Source: Sporisorium sorghi (lineage: Eukaryota; Basidiomycota; Ustilaginomycetes; Ustilaginales; Ustilaginaceae). From it: 64,000 bases of DNA. Position numbers and translations under genes: made by a program. The stretch spans positions 1 to 64,000 of the forward strand of contig JALCCG010000038.1 of NCBI GenBank assembly GCA_023212695.1, written 5' to 3'. Shown here in pieces: positions 31,046 to 43,635 of the stretch (the stretch's first letter is position 1; every line of letters starts with the position of its first letter). Below the pieces are notes generated by a model. The model saw only the letters and a list, made by a program, of their open reading frames with translations, was not told where the DNA came from and made no database searches.

Positions 31046-34000
31046 AACTGTGCAAGCAAGGAGGCGCAAGCAGACGGGCAGCGGACAAATGGAGCCGACC
31101 CTGCGGGTTTTACCAGATGCAGCAGGGAGGTTCACAGGATGTTGGGAGGAGCAAAGAACAAATATCCGAGGAAAAGGGCGTGGGGCCCGGCAGAAACGGA
31201 CAGCTTGCTTGCTCGGATCTGCAGAGACAAAAAGTCGGCAGTGTCTCAGCGCCCGCACTTCACTCGGCTACGTAAGAGGCAGCGGCGAGACTAGGCTGTT
31301 CGGCAAGCCTCTTCTCCAAGCTGCTCAGTTGTGGCAGAGTAAACGAGTCGACGACGATCATTTCGTGATTTTCTCTCTGCAGGTCCCGCGACGTTTTGGC
31401 CCGCTCGATTCGATTCTGTTTTGTCGATCCTGCTGCAGTCTCTCTGCCTCAACGCCACTTTCTACGATGATCACACAAAGTGATTGGCGGGGCAATCTGT
31501 GGATACTGCATCTAGCGTGCTCCTTTCCTTCTCTCGCATGTCCCGTGGGAGATCACAAATCATCTTTCACAGACGAGAGAGCGAGAGTGAAAGAGGCGGG
31601 TCAACTCACACGGGACGGCCGACAAACGATTCGCTCGCTGCTTACCCGCTTCCTTGAGTTGACTCTCTGCGCAAGAATCTGCAAGAGCGCGGCATGCTTC
31701 CGATCGATGGGAATCCGTCTCGGCCAGGTCGGTGAGGCCGCTGAGGTTCCGAAAGACAGCAGCTCACTCAGCATTGGGCGCGCGCAAGAAAGACCGAGGT
31801 TGGCCGTGTATGGGCGGTTTTGAGAAACAACCCCACAGAAGATGCTGCAAGGCTTTCAACACTCCCCACCCGAAGTAAGCAGAGCAATCGAAACTCAGAG
31901 CCGATCGAAATCGGATCTGGTTCATTTGGTGAGGCTTGCTTCCTTGAGGGCTGGACTGGTCCGGGCTTACAGAGGGAGCGGAGGGCTCAGAGGTCATTGG
32001 CTTTGCTTGTCTTGCTTACTGTACAGCCAAAAGAGAGAAACTCAGCCCCGCTCTTGTCACCACACCCTGACAGCTCGTCTCCTGGCATCACGAGGGGGTT
32101 GCGGGCAGAGCCAAAGCAAGGCAAAGGCGGAGTTTTGTACGTGATTCAATCTCAGCCTCTCATTTTGCTAATCCTTTCTACAGTTCCCCCGCATGATCTG
32201 CAGAAGTGTACCATTGCCGTTCTCGCTTACAGTGAGTTGACCCGCCTCGTCGGGTCCTTTATCCGACTACAAAGCGGAGTTGCAACTTGCACTGTGTAAG
32301 CAATACAAAAGCCATTTGTTAGTAGACTCTGGTCCAGAGTAGATCCACTCTCCGCTCTGACACTGAACCTTTTCACTCCTGTTTCACTGCTCTTTGCCTC
32401 TCTGCTCTTGGCCGGGTTCACTCTTGGCCAAACCAGCATTCAGCCCAGCGCCCATTTGGTCTCAAAGAGAACTCACATGGGCAAACAAGTTGCTGTTCTG
32501 TACATCTCCGCCTTCCCTTCAAGCTTGGCCAGCGATGCCCCCATGCGGTCTTACGCTTTGAATTTGCTTAGTTGCAACTCAGCTTGCTCCTCCGCCTCTC
32601 CGATCACTCGCGGTCTCGACCTCGCTCCTTCAATCGGATTCCGTACCAGCAACGCTTTCGGATCGGGGATCGCAATCCCTGTCGGCAACCGCTTGGACAC
32701 AAGATCCAGACGCACGCTGTCTGTTTGAGTATCGTTCGCGCCCCGATGCGACTTTGAGAAGTGCACTCGCCGCTCACTCTAGACCCAAGGGTCCATTTCC
32801 CGAAAACCAAGCTAGACGACGGATATGGACAAGTACGGCACTCGGCTGTGCACTTCATTTTGCGCTTACCGAGCTTGCTAAGGTTTGGAGCTAGGCGAAG
32901 TGGAAGGAAAGAGCTAAGCGAACAGCCCTGGGCGGCAGCGAGTCCGGATACGCGAGCTTGCCGCTGCTGCACCTTTTTGCTCGTTAGCGCTCGTTAGACT
33001 GTGCAGACCGGGTTTCGCCAAGGCCGTGGTCAATGAGTTGCGCCACCCGGTATTGCTTTGGCGCAAGTTGACCTTGGCAGGCTGGAGCATGAATCGACTG
33101 CGACCAGGCGAGACCTGGCTTGGCTAGTACGTAAAGCAGTTGTGTCAAAGTTGACCGAGCTTGAGAGGCATCGCATTGTGCATGTCAAAGATCGACCCGG
33201 TCAACCCGGTCTAACAGCGACAGCGAGTATCGCTCAAGTTCATGGGGCAGCAAGGGCAAACGGCCAATGTAGGAAACCCGGCAGCACGACCGATGCGGAT
33301 CCTTTGTGCCACTTGTCCATGTTGATCACGCCACAACGATGTGCTCTCTCGCCGTGAAGCGCCCTGGTTGCCAAGCAAATGCTGTTTGCGAGACAAACAC
33401 GCCGCGGCGGCTACCAAGCAAACGGCGTGTACTGGTACGTTGGAAGTTGCCCCAATGCGGGCAAAGCCAAGAGGCAGCGTTCGGGTTGTCATGGTTTCGA
33501 AGTGGCGTACAGCAGACGCCGGTTTACAAAAAAAAAAAAGTCGCTTCACAAAAGGTCTCGCCAAAAAAAAGGCACGGCCAAGCCACAACGCAGCGGCAAT
33601 CTGCAGATCCCCGCGGCTGCGTCGCCGATCAAGGATCGACTCGGGATTTGGTTCCTGAGAGACAGATTTTGGCGCGATCTGAATTTTGTTATAGGCGAGA
33701 GTCTTACATCTTCTGCTGAAAAGATCGCCGATCTAGATCGAACGATCAGTCTTTGAGCGCATCTATCGATAACAGAAGGCGAATTTCAACCAACACGCAC
33801 CCTTGACACGCTTCTTGACGTGGGTCCAAAGCTCGTTCGGATCTTTCCTTGCTGCTTGCTGCAGGCCGTGACTGCGATGCCCCATCTCGCTCTCCAATGG
33901 CAAGCCTTGTGCTGATGACGAATCAACAAAGCTAGGATATTGTCGATTCATGATGTTCCAGCAGGTGTGCGTATTAGACCTCATAGAGATTTGGCTGGTG

Positions 34001-34500
34001 TGGTGTCCACGTTCTATCTGTCAAAGGAGAGTGTGCAAGAAGAAAGCGATGTGCTGCTCCAGGCAGAGCTTTCCTAACGGCGATATTCGGAACGAAGCAG
34101 ATTCGCTTCAATTTCACCGCGAGAAGAAGATTCGAAATCGAGCAAATACAAAAGCAGAGGTCGCATCGGATCGCTGGCATTTCAAATCGAGCCAGGTCGA
34201 GCAAAGGAAATTTTGGAAATTTTGCTGCTGCTTGTGCTGCTTGTGCTGCTGCTGTCGAGTTGAATTTCTTCTTTCGCAGACGCCGATCGAAAATTTTGGC
34301 GCTCGAATGCTGAATCGCACTGAAAAGTGTTTGTCTCCGATTTGATCCAGCACACAGCGTGGGGGCGAAGGGCGAAGAGTTGCACAAAGCGTCATCGACC
34401 GAAATTCCCTGGGATGGCTAGCTTAGCGCGCACGGAAACATCCTTGTCGACTCGTTTCCACTCCCTCACCATCACCCACCACCACCACCACCTAACCACC

Positions 34501-34519
34501 TCTCTCTCTCTCTCTCTCT
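34501..34519. repeat. (TC)n run in carrier 5' leader
   Basis: A TC dinucleotide run about 30 bp upstream of the phosphate carrier ATG, similar to the pyrimidine-rich leaders of other strongly expressed genes in the window. Confidence 0.9.
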
Positions 34520-34550
34520 GTTCCTTCTTTCTTAGAGGAAATCATCAAAA

Positions 34551-35818
34551 ATGGCCACCTTCACCGATCGTTTCACCAAGGGTGCCTACCCCATCCACTC
34601 GGTCGCCGAGGCCGTCAAGCCCGGTCCCCAGGGTGTTGACCTCTACTCGAGGTTCTTCCTCGCCGGTGCTCTCTGCTGGTGAGTTTGATTGAAAATGCAG
34701 TTGGCGGTGCAAGGGACTGTACACAGATGCAGAAATCGTTAGTCAAGAATTGGCGAGGTGGACCTGCTACAGAGCGAAAAATGATGCAGGCCGGGCGACG
34801 GAGGCAAAGCGATTCGAGGTCGCATCCTCATTCAGATCGAAGAGATCGTACGAAAGGACGGAGAGGACGGGGACCGCATTCCTTGCACTGCAAACTGCGC
34901 AGCTCCGGCCTCAGATGGAGAATGGTAAAAACTGACTTTCTCTCTTCCAATGTTTCGCCCTCAAACAGCTCCATCACCCACGGTTCCGTCACCCCCATCG
35001 ATGTGGTCAAGACGCGTATCCAGCTCGAGCCCACCGTCTACAACAAGGGCATGATCGGTGGTTTCCGCCAGGTGATCGCCAAGGAGGGTGCCGGCGCCCT
35101 GCTCACTGGTCTCGGACCCACCGTTCTCGGCTACTTCCTGCAGGGTGGTTTCAAGTTCGGTGGATACGAGCTGTTCAAGAAGCTGCTCGTCTCGCAGATG
35201 GACAACGAGACTGCCGTCAAGAACCGCATGGCCATCTACCTCGGTGCTTCGGCCATTGCCGAGTTCTTTGCCGACATTGCGCTGTGCCCCCTCGAGGCTA
35301 CGCGTATCCGTCTGGTGTCGCAGCCTACGTTCGCCAACGGTCTTGCGCCTGCGTTCCTGAAGATCGCGCGCGAGGAGGGCCTCGGTGGCTTCTACGCCGG
35401 ATTCGGCCCCATTCTGTTCAAGCAGATCCCTTACAACATGGCCAAGTTCGCCACGATGGAGGTGGTGCTCGAGAAGGCCATCGTCGCATACGGCAAGCCC
35501 AAGTCGGAGCTTTCGGGCGGTGAGGCTACCTTCCTCAACCTTGGCTCGGGTTTGATCGCTGGTTTCGCCGCCGCCACCATCTCGCAGCCCGCCGACACCT
35601 TGCTCTCCAAGATCAACAAGCAGAAGGCCCTCCCCGGCGAGACCATCACTGGCCGTATTACCAAGATGGCCGGCGAGCTCGGTGTCCGCGGTCTCTTCGG
35701 TGGTCTCACCACGCGTCTCGTCATGGTCGGTTCCATCACCGCCGGTCAGTTCGGTATCTACGGCGAACTCAAGAAGGCTCTCGGTGCCACTAACACTGTC
35801 GAGATCTCCAAGGCCTGA
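34551..35818 (+). CDS. MIR1: Mitochondrial phosphate carrier
   Basis: This inner-membrane carrier imports phosphate for ATP synthesis. Exons are 34551-34678 and 34969-35818, giving 325 residues. The 290-nt intron (GTGAGT...ACAG) is the longest among the clear introns here. Splicing restores the first repeat across the junction (GALCC then [16 protein letters not shown]). The three mitochondrial-carrier signatures are [16 protein letters not shown] and QPADTLLSK. The conserved [17 protein letters not shown] stretch is typical of the phosphate carrier branch. Reading through the intron meets a stop within two codons. Confidence 0.96.
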
Positions 35819-36619
35819 ACGAGGGGCTGCTAGTGTACATTTCTTAGATTCTTCTCGCCTTGATCGTAACAAGATCGCTCGAAATCGATGTTCCTCTTTC
35901 TTTGCACTTTATGATGAAACGATATGCATTTTTGGTGTCGCTTTTTTCGGTGTGAATTTTTTGCGCGAGCGAGTGTTGAACAAATATTTCCTTTTGGTCT
36001 GATGGTCATCAATTTGCGAGCGGCTGAGCCAGCTATCGGAGGAGCGAAGACCATCGATGGCTTAGTTCCGATGCGCTCGGAACAGAACTGACATGCGTCA
36101 TAGACTCGACAGAGGGATGCCGAGTGACAGCAAGTCGGTGAGAAGATTCGGTGTAGTTTTCAGCGAGCCAAGAAGAGAATCCAACTCCGCGGATCGACTT
36201 CGCGTCAACTTTTCTCGTGCGATTGAAGGGGGGAAATTGTCGCACAAGCCAGTCAGTAAGAACTCCACACTCAGACACGCGAGGAGGATGTCATGATCTG
36301 CACAGCTTTCTATCGTCAATCATCCACCACCTGACACCATCCACTTCGATCTCAATCCCCAACGCTGCTCAACACGATAAGTGCCGTCACGGAGGCGACT
36401 GCAGAGCGAACGGAGATTTTCTTTTTCGGCGTTGAAGATCGAGATTGGAAAGCATCTTGGCACTGCATCCTCGGAGACTGGCTTGCGGAGCGACCATCGC
36501 TATAGAGCTGCGTAGAACGAATCCGCAGCGGGGACGGAAGGCAGACCTCGGCTCTATACACATTCACAAAGGCGTCTTATCTGGAGTAGGACGAACGCTC
36601 ATACAAGGTTACATCCATC
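35819..36619. other. Intergenic region between MIR1 and ARPC4
   Basis: 3' flank of MIR1 (AT-rich at 35890-36000) and promoter of ARPC4. No gene is recognisable. Confidence 0.55.
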
Positions 36620-37294
36620 ATGGTACGTACCGTTCCTGCGCACTCTACCATCCAACCTCAGCTGACATCCACCTCTCTTCCCCACCCACACACCCTTCAC
36701 TGGTGTGATAGTCGAACACGCTGCGACCGTACCTCTCGTGCGTGCGCTCCACCCTCACCGCCGCCCTGACTTTGGACAACTTCGCCTCGCAAACAGTCGA
36801 GCGCCACAACGTGCCCGAGATCGAAGCCGCCTCATCGCTCGAAGTCCTGCTCACGCCCCTGACAATCTCGCGCAATGAGAACGAGAAAGTGCTCATCGAA
36901 CCCAGCGTCAACGCGGTGCGCATCTCGCTCAAGATCAAGCAGGCCGACGAGATCGAGCGCATCCTCGCCCACAAGTTCACCCGCTTCTTGATGCAAAGGG
37001 CCGAGAGTTTCGTGATTCTCAGGAGGAAGCCGGTCAAGGGGTACGATATCAGCTTCTTGATCACCAACTTCCACAGCGAGACCATGCTGAAGCACAAACT
37101 CGTCGATTTTATCATCGAGTTCATGGAGGAGGTCGACAAGGAGATCAGCGAGATGAAGCTCAGTATCAACGCAAGGGCCAGGATCGTCGCTGAGAGCTAT
37201 TTGTCGAGTGTAAGTCGCCCCCTTTCGTCTCTCAGGTTGTGCGTTGCGCAGTGGTTACTGACGAGTTCGTTGTTGTTGACTACAGTTCGCATGA
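36620..37294 (+). CDS. ARC19: Arp2/3 complex 20-kDa subunit (ARPC4)
   Basis: ARPC4 is a core subunit of the Arp2/3 complex that nucleates branched actin. The coding sequence has three exons. The first is only the start codon (36620-36622, followed by GTACGT), the second is 36712-37209, and the third is nine bases, 37286-37294 (Phe, Ala, stop). Introns are 89 nt (ending GATAG) and 76 nt (GTAAGT...ACAG). The product is 169 residues, matching human ARPC4 (168). It begins [10 protein letters not shown] and contains [20 protein letters not shown] and [16 protein letters not shown], all highly conserved. Without the first intron no ATG precedes SNTLRPYL in frame, so the ATG-only exon is required. 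Confidence 0.95.
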
Positions 37295-37821
37295 TGCACA
37301 GCAGTGTCAACGAAGCATTGCCCTGACGAGATACGGACCGCGTGGCATCCTACATCCGCCTTCGATGCGGAGACACGTCTTGTATTGTTACACTGTCACA
37401 CCGTCGAAATCGCCAGTCTATACATCCAGCCTCGAAAGCCTGGCGCCGATCCAGCGATCTTCGTTGGATCTCGCCTACGCGGGCACATACCAGATGGGCT
37501 CCTTCTAGCTGCTTTGAGTGCCGCCGTTCCGCATCGGAAAGGGCATCTGGAGCCAGCCGATGGGTGTTGCTTCTCCGACTCTTTCGCACGCTCTTTACTC
37601 TTCTTGTCCGGATCTCTGTCGCGCGCAGTGTGGCTCCAAGCCGCAGAACACGTGTTGCACGCAGGCTTGCACGCCTTCACACTGAGCAGAAGGTCATTTT
37701 GAGCGAAGGGTCACACTGAGCAAAAGGTCGCAGGGAGACGAGGTCAGACCCTGCGCACGTCGTTCGGCAGTCGACTAGACCTTTGGCATTCGCATTCTGA
37801 CATTGCTGACGATGAGTCGAA
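37295..37821. other. Convergent intergenic region
   Basis: 3' flanks of ARPC4 and MED12. It contains a 19-bp imperfect direct repeat (37677-37695 and 37711-37729, one mismatch). The open frames show no family motif. Confidence 0.55.
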
Positions 37822-40800
37822 TCAGTCTCGTTTCGACATGCGTCTTTTCCTGCTCGTTGCGCCTCCCACTGCCGATGATCCCGTTGTGCCTGAAGCAGAT
37901 CCACCCGCTTGCCCTTGCTGCTGCCCCTGCTGCGGCGGCGCAGAAGGCATCACTTCGTCGTCATCCCACGTAAGATCAATCACCGGGATCGCATCGCTCG
38001 TCAGCCCCTCCGTCCTCGACGACTGCACACCTGCTGCTCCTGCACCACCACCACCACCCGCTACCGCCCCCGTATTCGCAGCGGCGACAGCATCGACCAA
38101 AGACACGCCCTCCCGCTGCTGGTGCTGCTGCGGCGGCGGCAGAACAGGCTGCCTCAGCAGGCCGCGTCGCAGATCGCGCGCAAAAGCGGTCTCGCCCGCC
38201 ATGCGCTGGCCATACGACCGCTCGGATTCGACAAAGATGGGCAGGCTGCCCAGTGCGTCGGTGTCTCGCTCGGTGCTCGCGATGGCGCCGAGAGCGTTGG
38301 ATGAGCTCGTCGTCATCGTCGGCGGCGGCGGCTGGCTGGACGCGTCGTTGCTCGCTACGGATGCGGTGCTGGGCGAGGCGGGCGAGGCGTACTGAGGGAC
38401 GAGATCGCGTGTGACTCGCAGCCCTAGCATCGATAGTGGGATGGCCGTGTTGAGCGATAATTTCGACGTCCAGCCGGTTCGGGCTCCCGGCAACGTTGAC
38501 GCTTGGCTGTCGTTCGACGCTCCAGCAGCGGCTTGCACTCCGCCTAATGCTCCTGCTGTTCGTGCATTTGCACCTGTCGCCCTTCCTTGCACAGCGCCCG
38601 CTCGGACAGCGTTGCCGCCGGCACCAGTCGCAGCTGCACCCGCCGCACCGGCCACACTTCCCGCCGGAGGCGCGTCCAGATACTCTGCACACTCCCACGG
38701 ATTCAGCCCGCCCGGCGTGTACCACCCCTTCTTGAGCGCAGCCCCGGCACTCGACGCCACAAAAAGCCCGCTCACCGCCGTCGCATTGTCCAATCGGGAC
38801 GACAGCTGCTGCACTTTATCCGTTCGTTCCTGCGTCGCCAGCTCCATCGCCTGCAGCTGCGTTTCGAGCTCCGGCAAACATGCTCCCAGCAGCTGCGGCG
38901 GCAGCTCGTCGAGCACAAAGCTCAGCGAATCGAGCAGAAGCGTGAAATGTGCGCCGCAGTCCGCTTTTTCGCCTGCCTGTCGAGTCAGCTCGAGCAGCGC
39001 CTTGACAAGTCGGAGCGCGACAGCTTTGATAGAGCCGTTCCAGAGGCAGCCGAATCGCATGACGAGGTGCAGCAGCTGAAATGTGAGGCCGCGGTGCAGC
39101 AGTGCTGACAGTCGATTCGCGTCGTCATGGGCGCTCCCGTCGACAGGGTTGAGGGCGTCCTCCAAAGAGGTAACAACGTGCAGCAGCAGCTGCCCGCACG
39201 AGTCGGCATCGGTGGCGTTGAAGATGAATGTGGCTTGCTGTTCGCACATCCGCAGAACGGATCGCATAGTCGATTCGACCTCCTGCTCGAGTGATGACTT
39301 GGCCGCATCGGCAGCAGCAGCGTTCTTGGCAACCTCAGAGCTTGCAGCTTCGCGTGAGTCGGACTCAGCCGCTGGCCCTGCATTGGTGCGTCCATCGACC
39401 GACGCATCCTTTTGCGCATCGAGCTGCTTGGCTTTGTTGGCTGCCTCTGCCTCTGCCTCTGCGCTCGCCTTGACTTTGTCCGACAGAATCTTGATGCCAA
39501 TGTCCGTGAAGCGCAAGATGAGCCCGCTCGACTGGCAGTCGCGCATCAGCTGCGCACCAATGTCCGGCAAGCGCACAAAAAGATCGTCAAAGATGCCCGA
39601 CGCCAATGCCTTGGTCTTGCTGTCCGCTCTGGACTGGAAGCTCGACTCGACCAGCTGCAGCCGCTCGAAAATCTCGACGAGCTCGTTGGCGACCACGGCG
39701 GTGTCCCAACCGTCCAGTCTCGCTTTGACGGAGGCCGCGTCGATCGACGTGACATCGCGCAACAGCAAGCTGGTCGGATCCAGACAAGCCATAGCCAAAT
39801 CAATGACTCGTGATGGATTGCAGCCCCACATCGACTTGCACGTGTCCTTGATGGTCAGCATGCACAGCCGTGGATCTTGACGGAAAGCGATCTGCATCGG
39901 CTGCGACCGTAGTAGAGCCTTCCAGAATGCCTCGATCTGCGCCTTGTCCGCTGCGTCGACAATGGAAGCCTCGTCAGAAGCACAAATCAAGCAGGTGGCA
40001 GCGCGTAACAGCGAGGGCAGATTGACTTGTGCAAACAGCAGCATCGCCTGTGCACCAAATGCGCGCATATCCTCATAGCAAGTGGGAGGCACCATCTCAC
40101 CCACACTGCTGGCAAAGATCTCGCCGAGACTGCTGACCGCGGCACCGAGATGCAGCGACGTTTCTGTGCCGCGCGTAGCTGGATCGGTCAGCCGTCGCAC
40201 AGAGGACAGCAAGTAAGGAAGCAGGAACGTGTCCATTGCGAGCTGCAGGTTGAGCGTGCCGTGCGCCACCAGCCGCGTCACCAGCTGAAGCAGCACCTTA
40301 ATCGACGTGTCGGAGTGCGTGCCGTGCTCGATGCTGTGGCCGAGATGCGAGAGCCAGCGGGCGTGGCGCTCATCGATCTCGAGCGATGCTTCCAGATACA
40401 GCTGGTCAATGAGGCGCACTGCGGCGGGGACGAGTGAGGCGTCGGAGCGAGCGAGCACACTTTCCACAATGGTGCGCTCGATGATCTCGTCGCTCATCGC
40501 GTCCGGCTGCACAAATAGGCTCCGAAAAGGAGTGAGCATGTCGGAGCCTTCAGCAGGCGTGGGCGTGCTGCTCTCGCCCGCCTCAGTAGTGGACCCGATG
40601 AGCTTGGCAAATCGATGGAGCAAAACGTCCACATTGGGCCGCAGTGCTTGGACGTGCTGCTGCACAGCGTCGTACTCTGCAGCCGGATCGAGAGAGGGCG
40701 CACTGATGCGGCTGGGGATGCCTTCGATCAAGGTACGAAGGCGCAGCAGCGTGGTAGATGCCATCACGGCCTGGCGGTCGTTTCGGATGGAACTCGAATG

Positions 40801-43575
40801 GTTGAGCTGCTGGCGTACCAGTTGGTTGAGCGTGCCCATGATGTCCATGGATCGCCAGATGAGGCTGTACTCGATGATCATGTTGAATGCAGCTCGTGCG
40901 AGACTATTAGATAGCGGACGCAGCAAGAGAGTGGCGAGAAGCTGAGCCAGACCTTCAAAATCGTCGGCCATGACAAGAACGGCCGAGATTTGCGAGAGCT
41001 GTTCGCCGTTGAGAGCCTCGACGCGGGCGGTCACTGCAGGGAGCAACTCGCTGCGGAAGATCTTGCAGCGCACAAAGCGAGAAGCAGACCACAAGCGGGA
41101 AAGCGCCTGTTCCAAGTTACGCAATTCGGCTTCGGAAGGCTGCGTGGGCGTGTCTGTCGTTGACTGACCTTCTTCGGCAAAGGCAAACGGCAAGAAAGAC
41201 TGCAGCTGGCGCAAGGCACGACGCTGGGTAGCGTCCTCGTAGGTCTCCCTGGTGCGGTCGCCATAGATGGCCTGTCGGCGTTGCAAGTAGACCGAAGCAG
41301 GCTGATCATAGAGCGGCAGCGAGCGCAAAAGACGCAAGTGCAAAGAGTCGCGTGACGCAGGTGTGCTCGAAGACGGCGCAGGGGCGGTCGCGTCGCCAAT
41401 TTCTTTCTGCTGTGTGGTGCTCGTTGACGAAGCAGTCGTCATTCCACGGGCGATCAATCTCTGCAGGTACTTTGTGTAGGAAAAGACACCCCTTCTGGCG
41501 AGCTCACCGACGAGCACAACGATGGCAGTGACGTCGACGGTGGCCAGCAGGCAAGTGCGCGTCTGAGCTGCGGTCTCGTCCAGATTTTGACTGAGGGCTG
41601 ACTCGACGTCGCCAAGCCACTTGATGAACATGGGCTCGACGTTGATCTTGCGCGTCTTTTTTGAGTGGTGCTCGAGATCAAAGGCGGGCAACGAGACTTG
41701 GTCGGTCTCTTCGCTGGATTCTTCCCATGAGACGCCGAAGCGGATCTTTTCGATGAGCGTTGCTGCAAGGTACTGACGTGCGACTCCGGACCGACGATCG
41801 GTGCAGGCCCAGGTGAGAATGGTGTCGATTCTGGGAGCCCAGATGGCGTCGTCGCGATCGTGCTTTGCGTGACGACGAGCGCCATTTGCCTTTTGGAGGA
41901 ACACCCGATCGATGGTAGTCATGTCGAATGAGTCGAGAGCTTGAATGTCGAGATGCTGCTGCAGCGTAGGTGAGAGGGTGGGCTGCGTCTCTTCGTTGTC
42001 GCTGTTGCTTGAATCGCCGCTGTGTGATTGCAGCAAAAGACGATCGACCCTCGGTCTCACCATCTGCTCGACAAAGTCGGCGGCAGCCAGCTGAGTAGTG
42101 CCGTTGTTCGGCAGTGATTCGGAGTCAGCGCTGATCTCGTTCAGGAGCTGAAGGAGCGTCGCCGAATGCTCTGACCAAAGACGAGGAGTGATGAGAGTAT
42201 CGGAACTGTTCTCGCAGACGATGCGGAAGAGGAGGATGAGCTTGGTTCGGAGGCTGCCGGCGGCGGAAGGATCGAGACGCGCGTCTAGCGTGGGTATCTG
42301 GACGAGAAGCGCAGCAAGGAATGACCTGGCAAAGCATCGACGTCGGAGGATAAAGACGAGCACTTCTTGGACAAGCTCGAGCATGAACGGAAGCTGAACC
42401 AGATTGGAAGCAGCAAAAGCATCGACGATCCATTTGACCAAGATGGAGCGGTCGAGGAGGTTCTGGGCGTGCAGATGGCGTGCGAGCGAGAGGCTGTAGG
42501 ACCACTTTGCGATCCAGCGCTCTTCGTCGACTTCGCTTTGCAGAACGGAGCATACCTCTTTGGCAGGCGCAGGAGAAGACGATGAGGCGGGGTTGAGATT
42601 GGAAGGCGTGCGGGCGAAATGCACGGCTGCAATGGAGCGTGAGAGCGAAGCGGGTCCAGCGCTGGGCGTCCTGGGCATAAGCGTAGAAGGCGAAACGGGT
42701 GCTGGAGATGCAGCCGCAGTGGAGGAAGATTCTGCAGCTGGAATGAGGCTGAGCTCGGCGACCTGCTTGGCCATCCATGTGCACAGGTTGGAGGTGATTT
42801 CGGGGACAATTGTGGCGGCTGACTTGATGCGGAGAGACGAAAGCTCTGCGGCACCCAAAGCGCGAATGAACCATACGGCACGCGAGATGTCGACGCTCTT
42901 CCTGGCTGCAGTTGGAGTGGAACTAGGAGCGGAAGCGGAGGCGGAGGCGGAGGGAGTAGAGGCGGAAGAAGCGTTGGGCATTCGATGGGTAAAGTAGTTG
43001 TTGTTGGTGTTGATGGTAGTCGTTGGAGCTGGAGGCAGTGCACCACCTGCCCAGAGCATCTCGAAGAGCTTTTCACCTCGAAAGCCGTGTGGAACGCTCC
43101 TCGAGAGACGAGTAAGCGGCACATTAGGATCTGCAAGATCCTTGACGTAGTTGGCCAACTTGGCCTCGTTGAGCGTGACACGGGATGGTGGCTTGTATTG
43201 ACTGGGGGCGACGCTGGTACGATCGAGCTCGCAACGACGGAGCATGACCTCGTCCATCCAAGCAGAGAGCGTCTTGAGGGTGTTTTGGGTGGCGAGGCGA
43301 GAATAGATCATTTCGTGGGCGGAGAAGGACTCATTGCGGACGTAGGCGCGGGCAGCAAAGCCCTTGCGTACGGAGATCTGGGACATGTCATCCTCGGGCT
43401 GGTTAGGCTTAGTAGGGAAGAGGTCTGGGACGTCGCGGTCGGGCGCAGCTGGGTGGAGCGGCGGCCTCCATGGTGGTCGTTCCTGCTGGTATGCCTCGGG
43501 CAGTTGTGTATCGTCCTGCTTCGATCGTTGTGTGGCCGATGAGGAGGACGATGGCACGTTACCACCACGGCCACG

Positions 43576-43607
<32 letters not shown>

Positions 43608-43635
43608 GAAGCAGCGAAGGTTGATACGATGTCAT
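37822..43635 (-). CDS. SRB8: Mediator kinase-module subunit MED12 (Srb8)
   Basis: MED12 joins CDK8, cyclin C and MED13 in the Mediator kinase module that regulates RNA polymerase II. The frame is intronless, 1937 residues. The N-terminal Med12 domain is clear: PPSRVTLNEAKLANYVKDLA, then DPNVPLTRLSRSVPHGFRG and RAVWFIRALGAAEL. The LCEWAV-type region follows around KWSYSLSLARHLHAQNLLDR and LVKWIVDAFAA. The middle is helical. The C-terminus has Gln/Ala/Gly-rich stretches and ends SRKRRMSKRD. A poly-Gly run near residue 10 is coded by a GCC microsatellite. It is divergent from the leucyl-tRNA synthetase gene. Confidence 0.92.
43577..43607. repeat. (GCC)n trinucleotide repeat in MED12
   Basis: About ten GCC units (GGC on the coding strand) encode the Gly run near the N-terminus of MED12. 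Length variation would change only the number of Gly residues. Confidence 0.93.

Larger units (their letters stand above)
29676..34550. other. Gene-poor region of 4.9 kb
   Basis: The longest stretch without a recognisable gene in the window. It lies between the 5' ends of the repeat protein gene (minus) and the phosphate carrier gene (plus). Open frames reach 367 codons (30720-31823, plus) and 353 codons (30027-31088, minus), but they overlap on opposite strands and have Arg/Ser/Pro-rich, motif-free translations. No tRNA, transposon end or long repeat was recognised. It has a G13 run, several A runs near 33530-33570 and a CT run just before the carrier gene. Confidence 0.5.

Noticed and set aside
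30027..31088. Minus-strand open frame of 353 codons in the gene-poor region
   Set aside because: Ser/Pro/Leu-rich translation with no motif; it overlaps the plus-strand frame at 30720-31823.
30720..31823. Plus-strand open frame of 367 codons in the gene-poor region
   Set aside because: Composition is Arg/Gln/Ser-rich with no domain or signal peptide, and it overlaps another long frame on the opposite strand. Without transcript data I do not call it a gene.
34961..35872. Open frame of 303 codons antisense to the phosphate carrier
   Set aside because: Mirror of a codon-biased gene; the sense strand has three carrier signatures.
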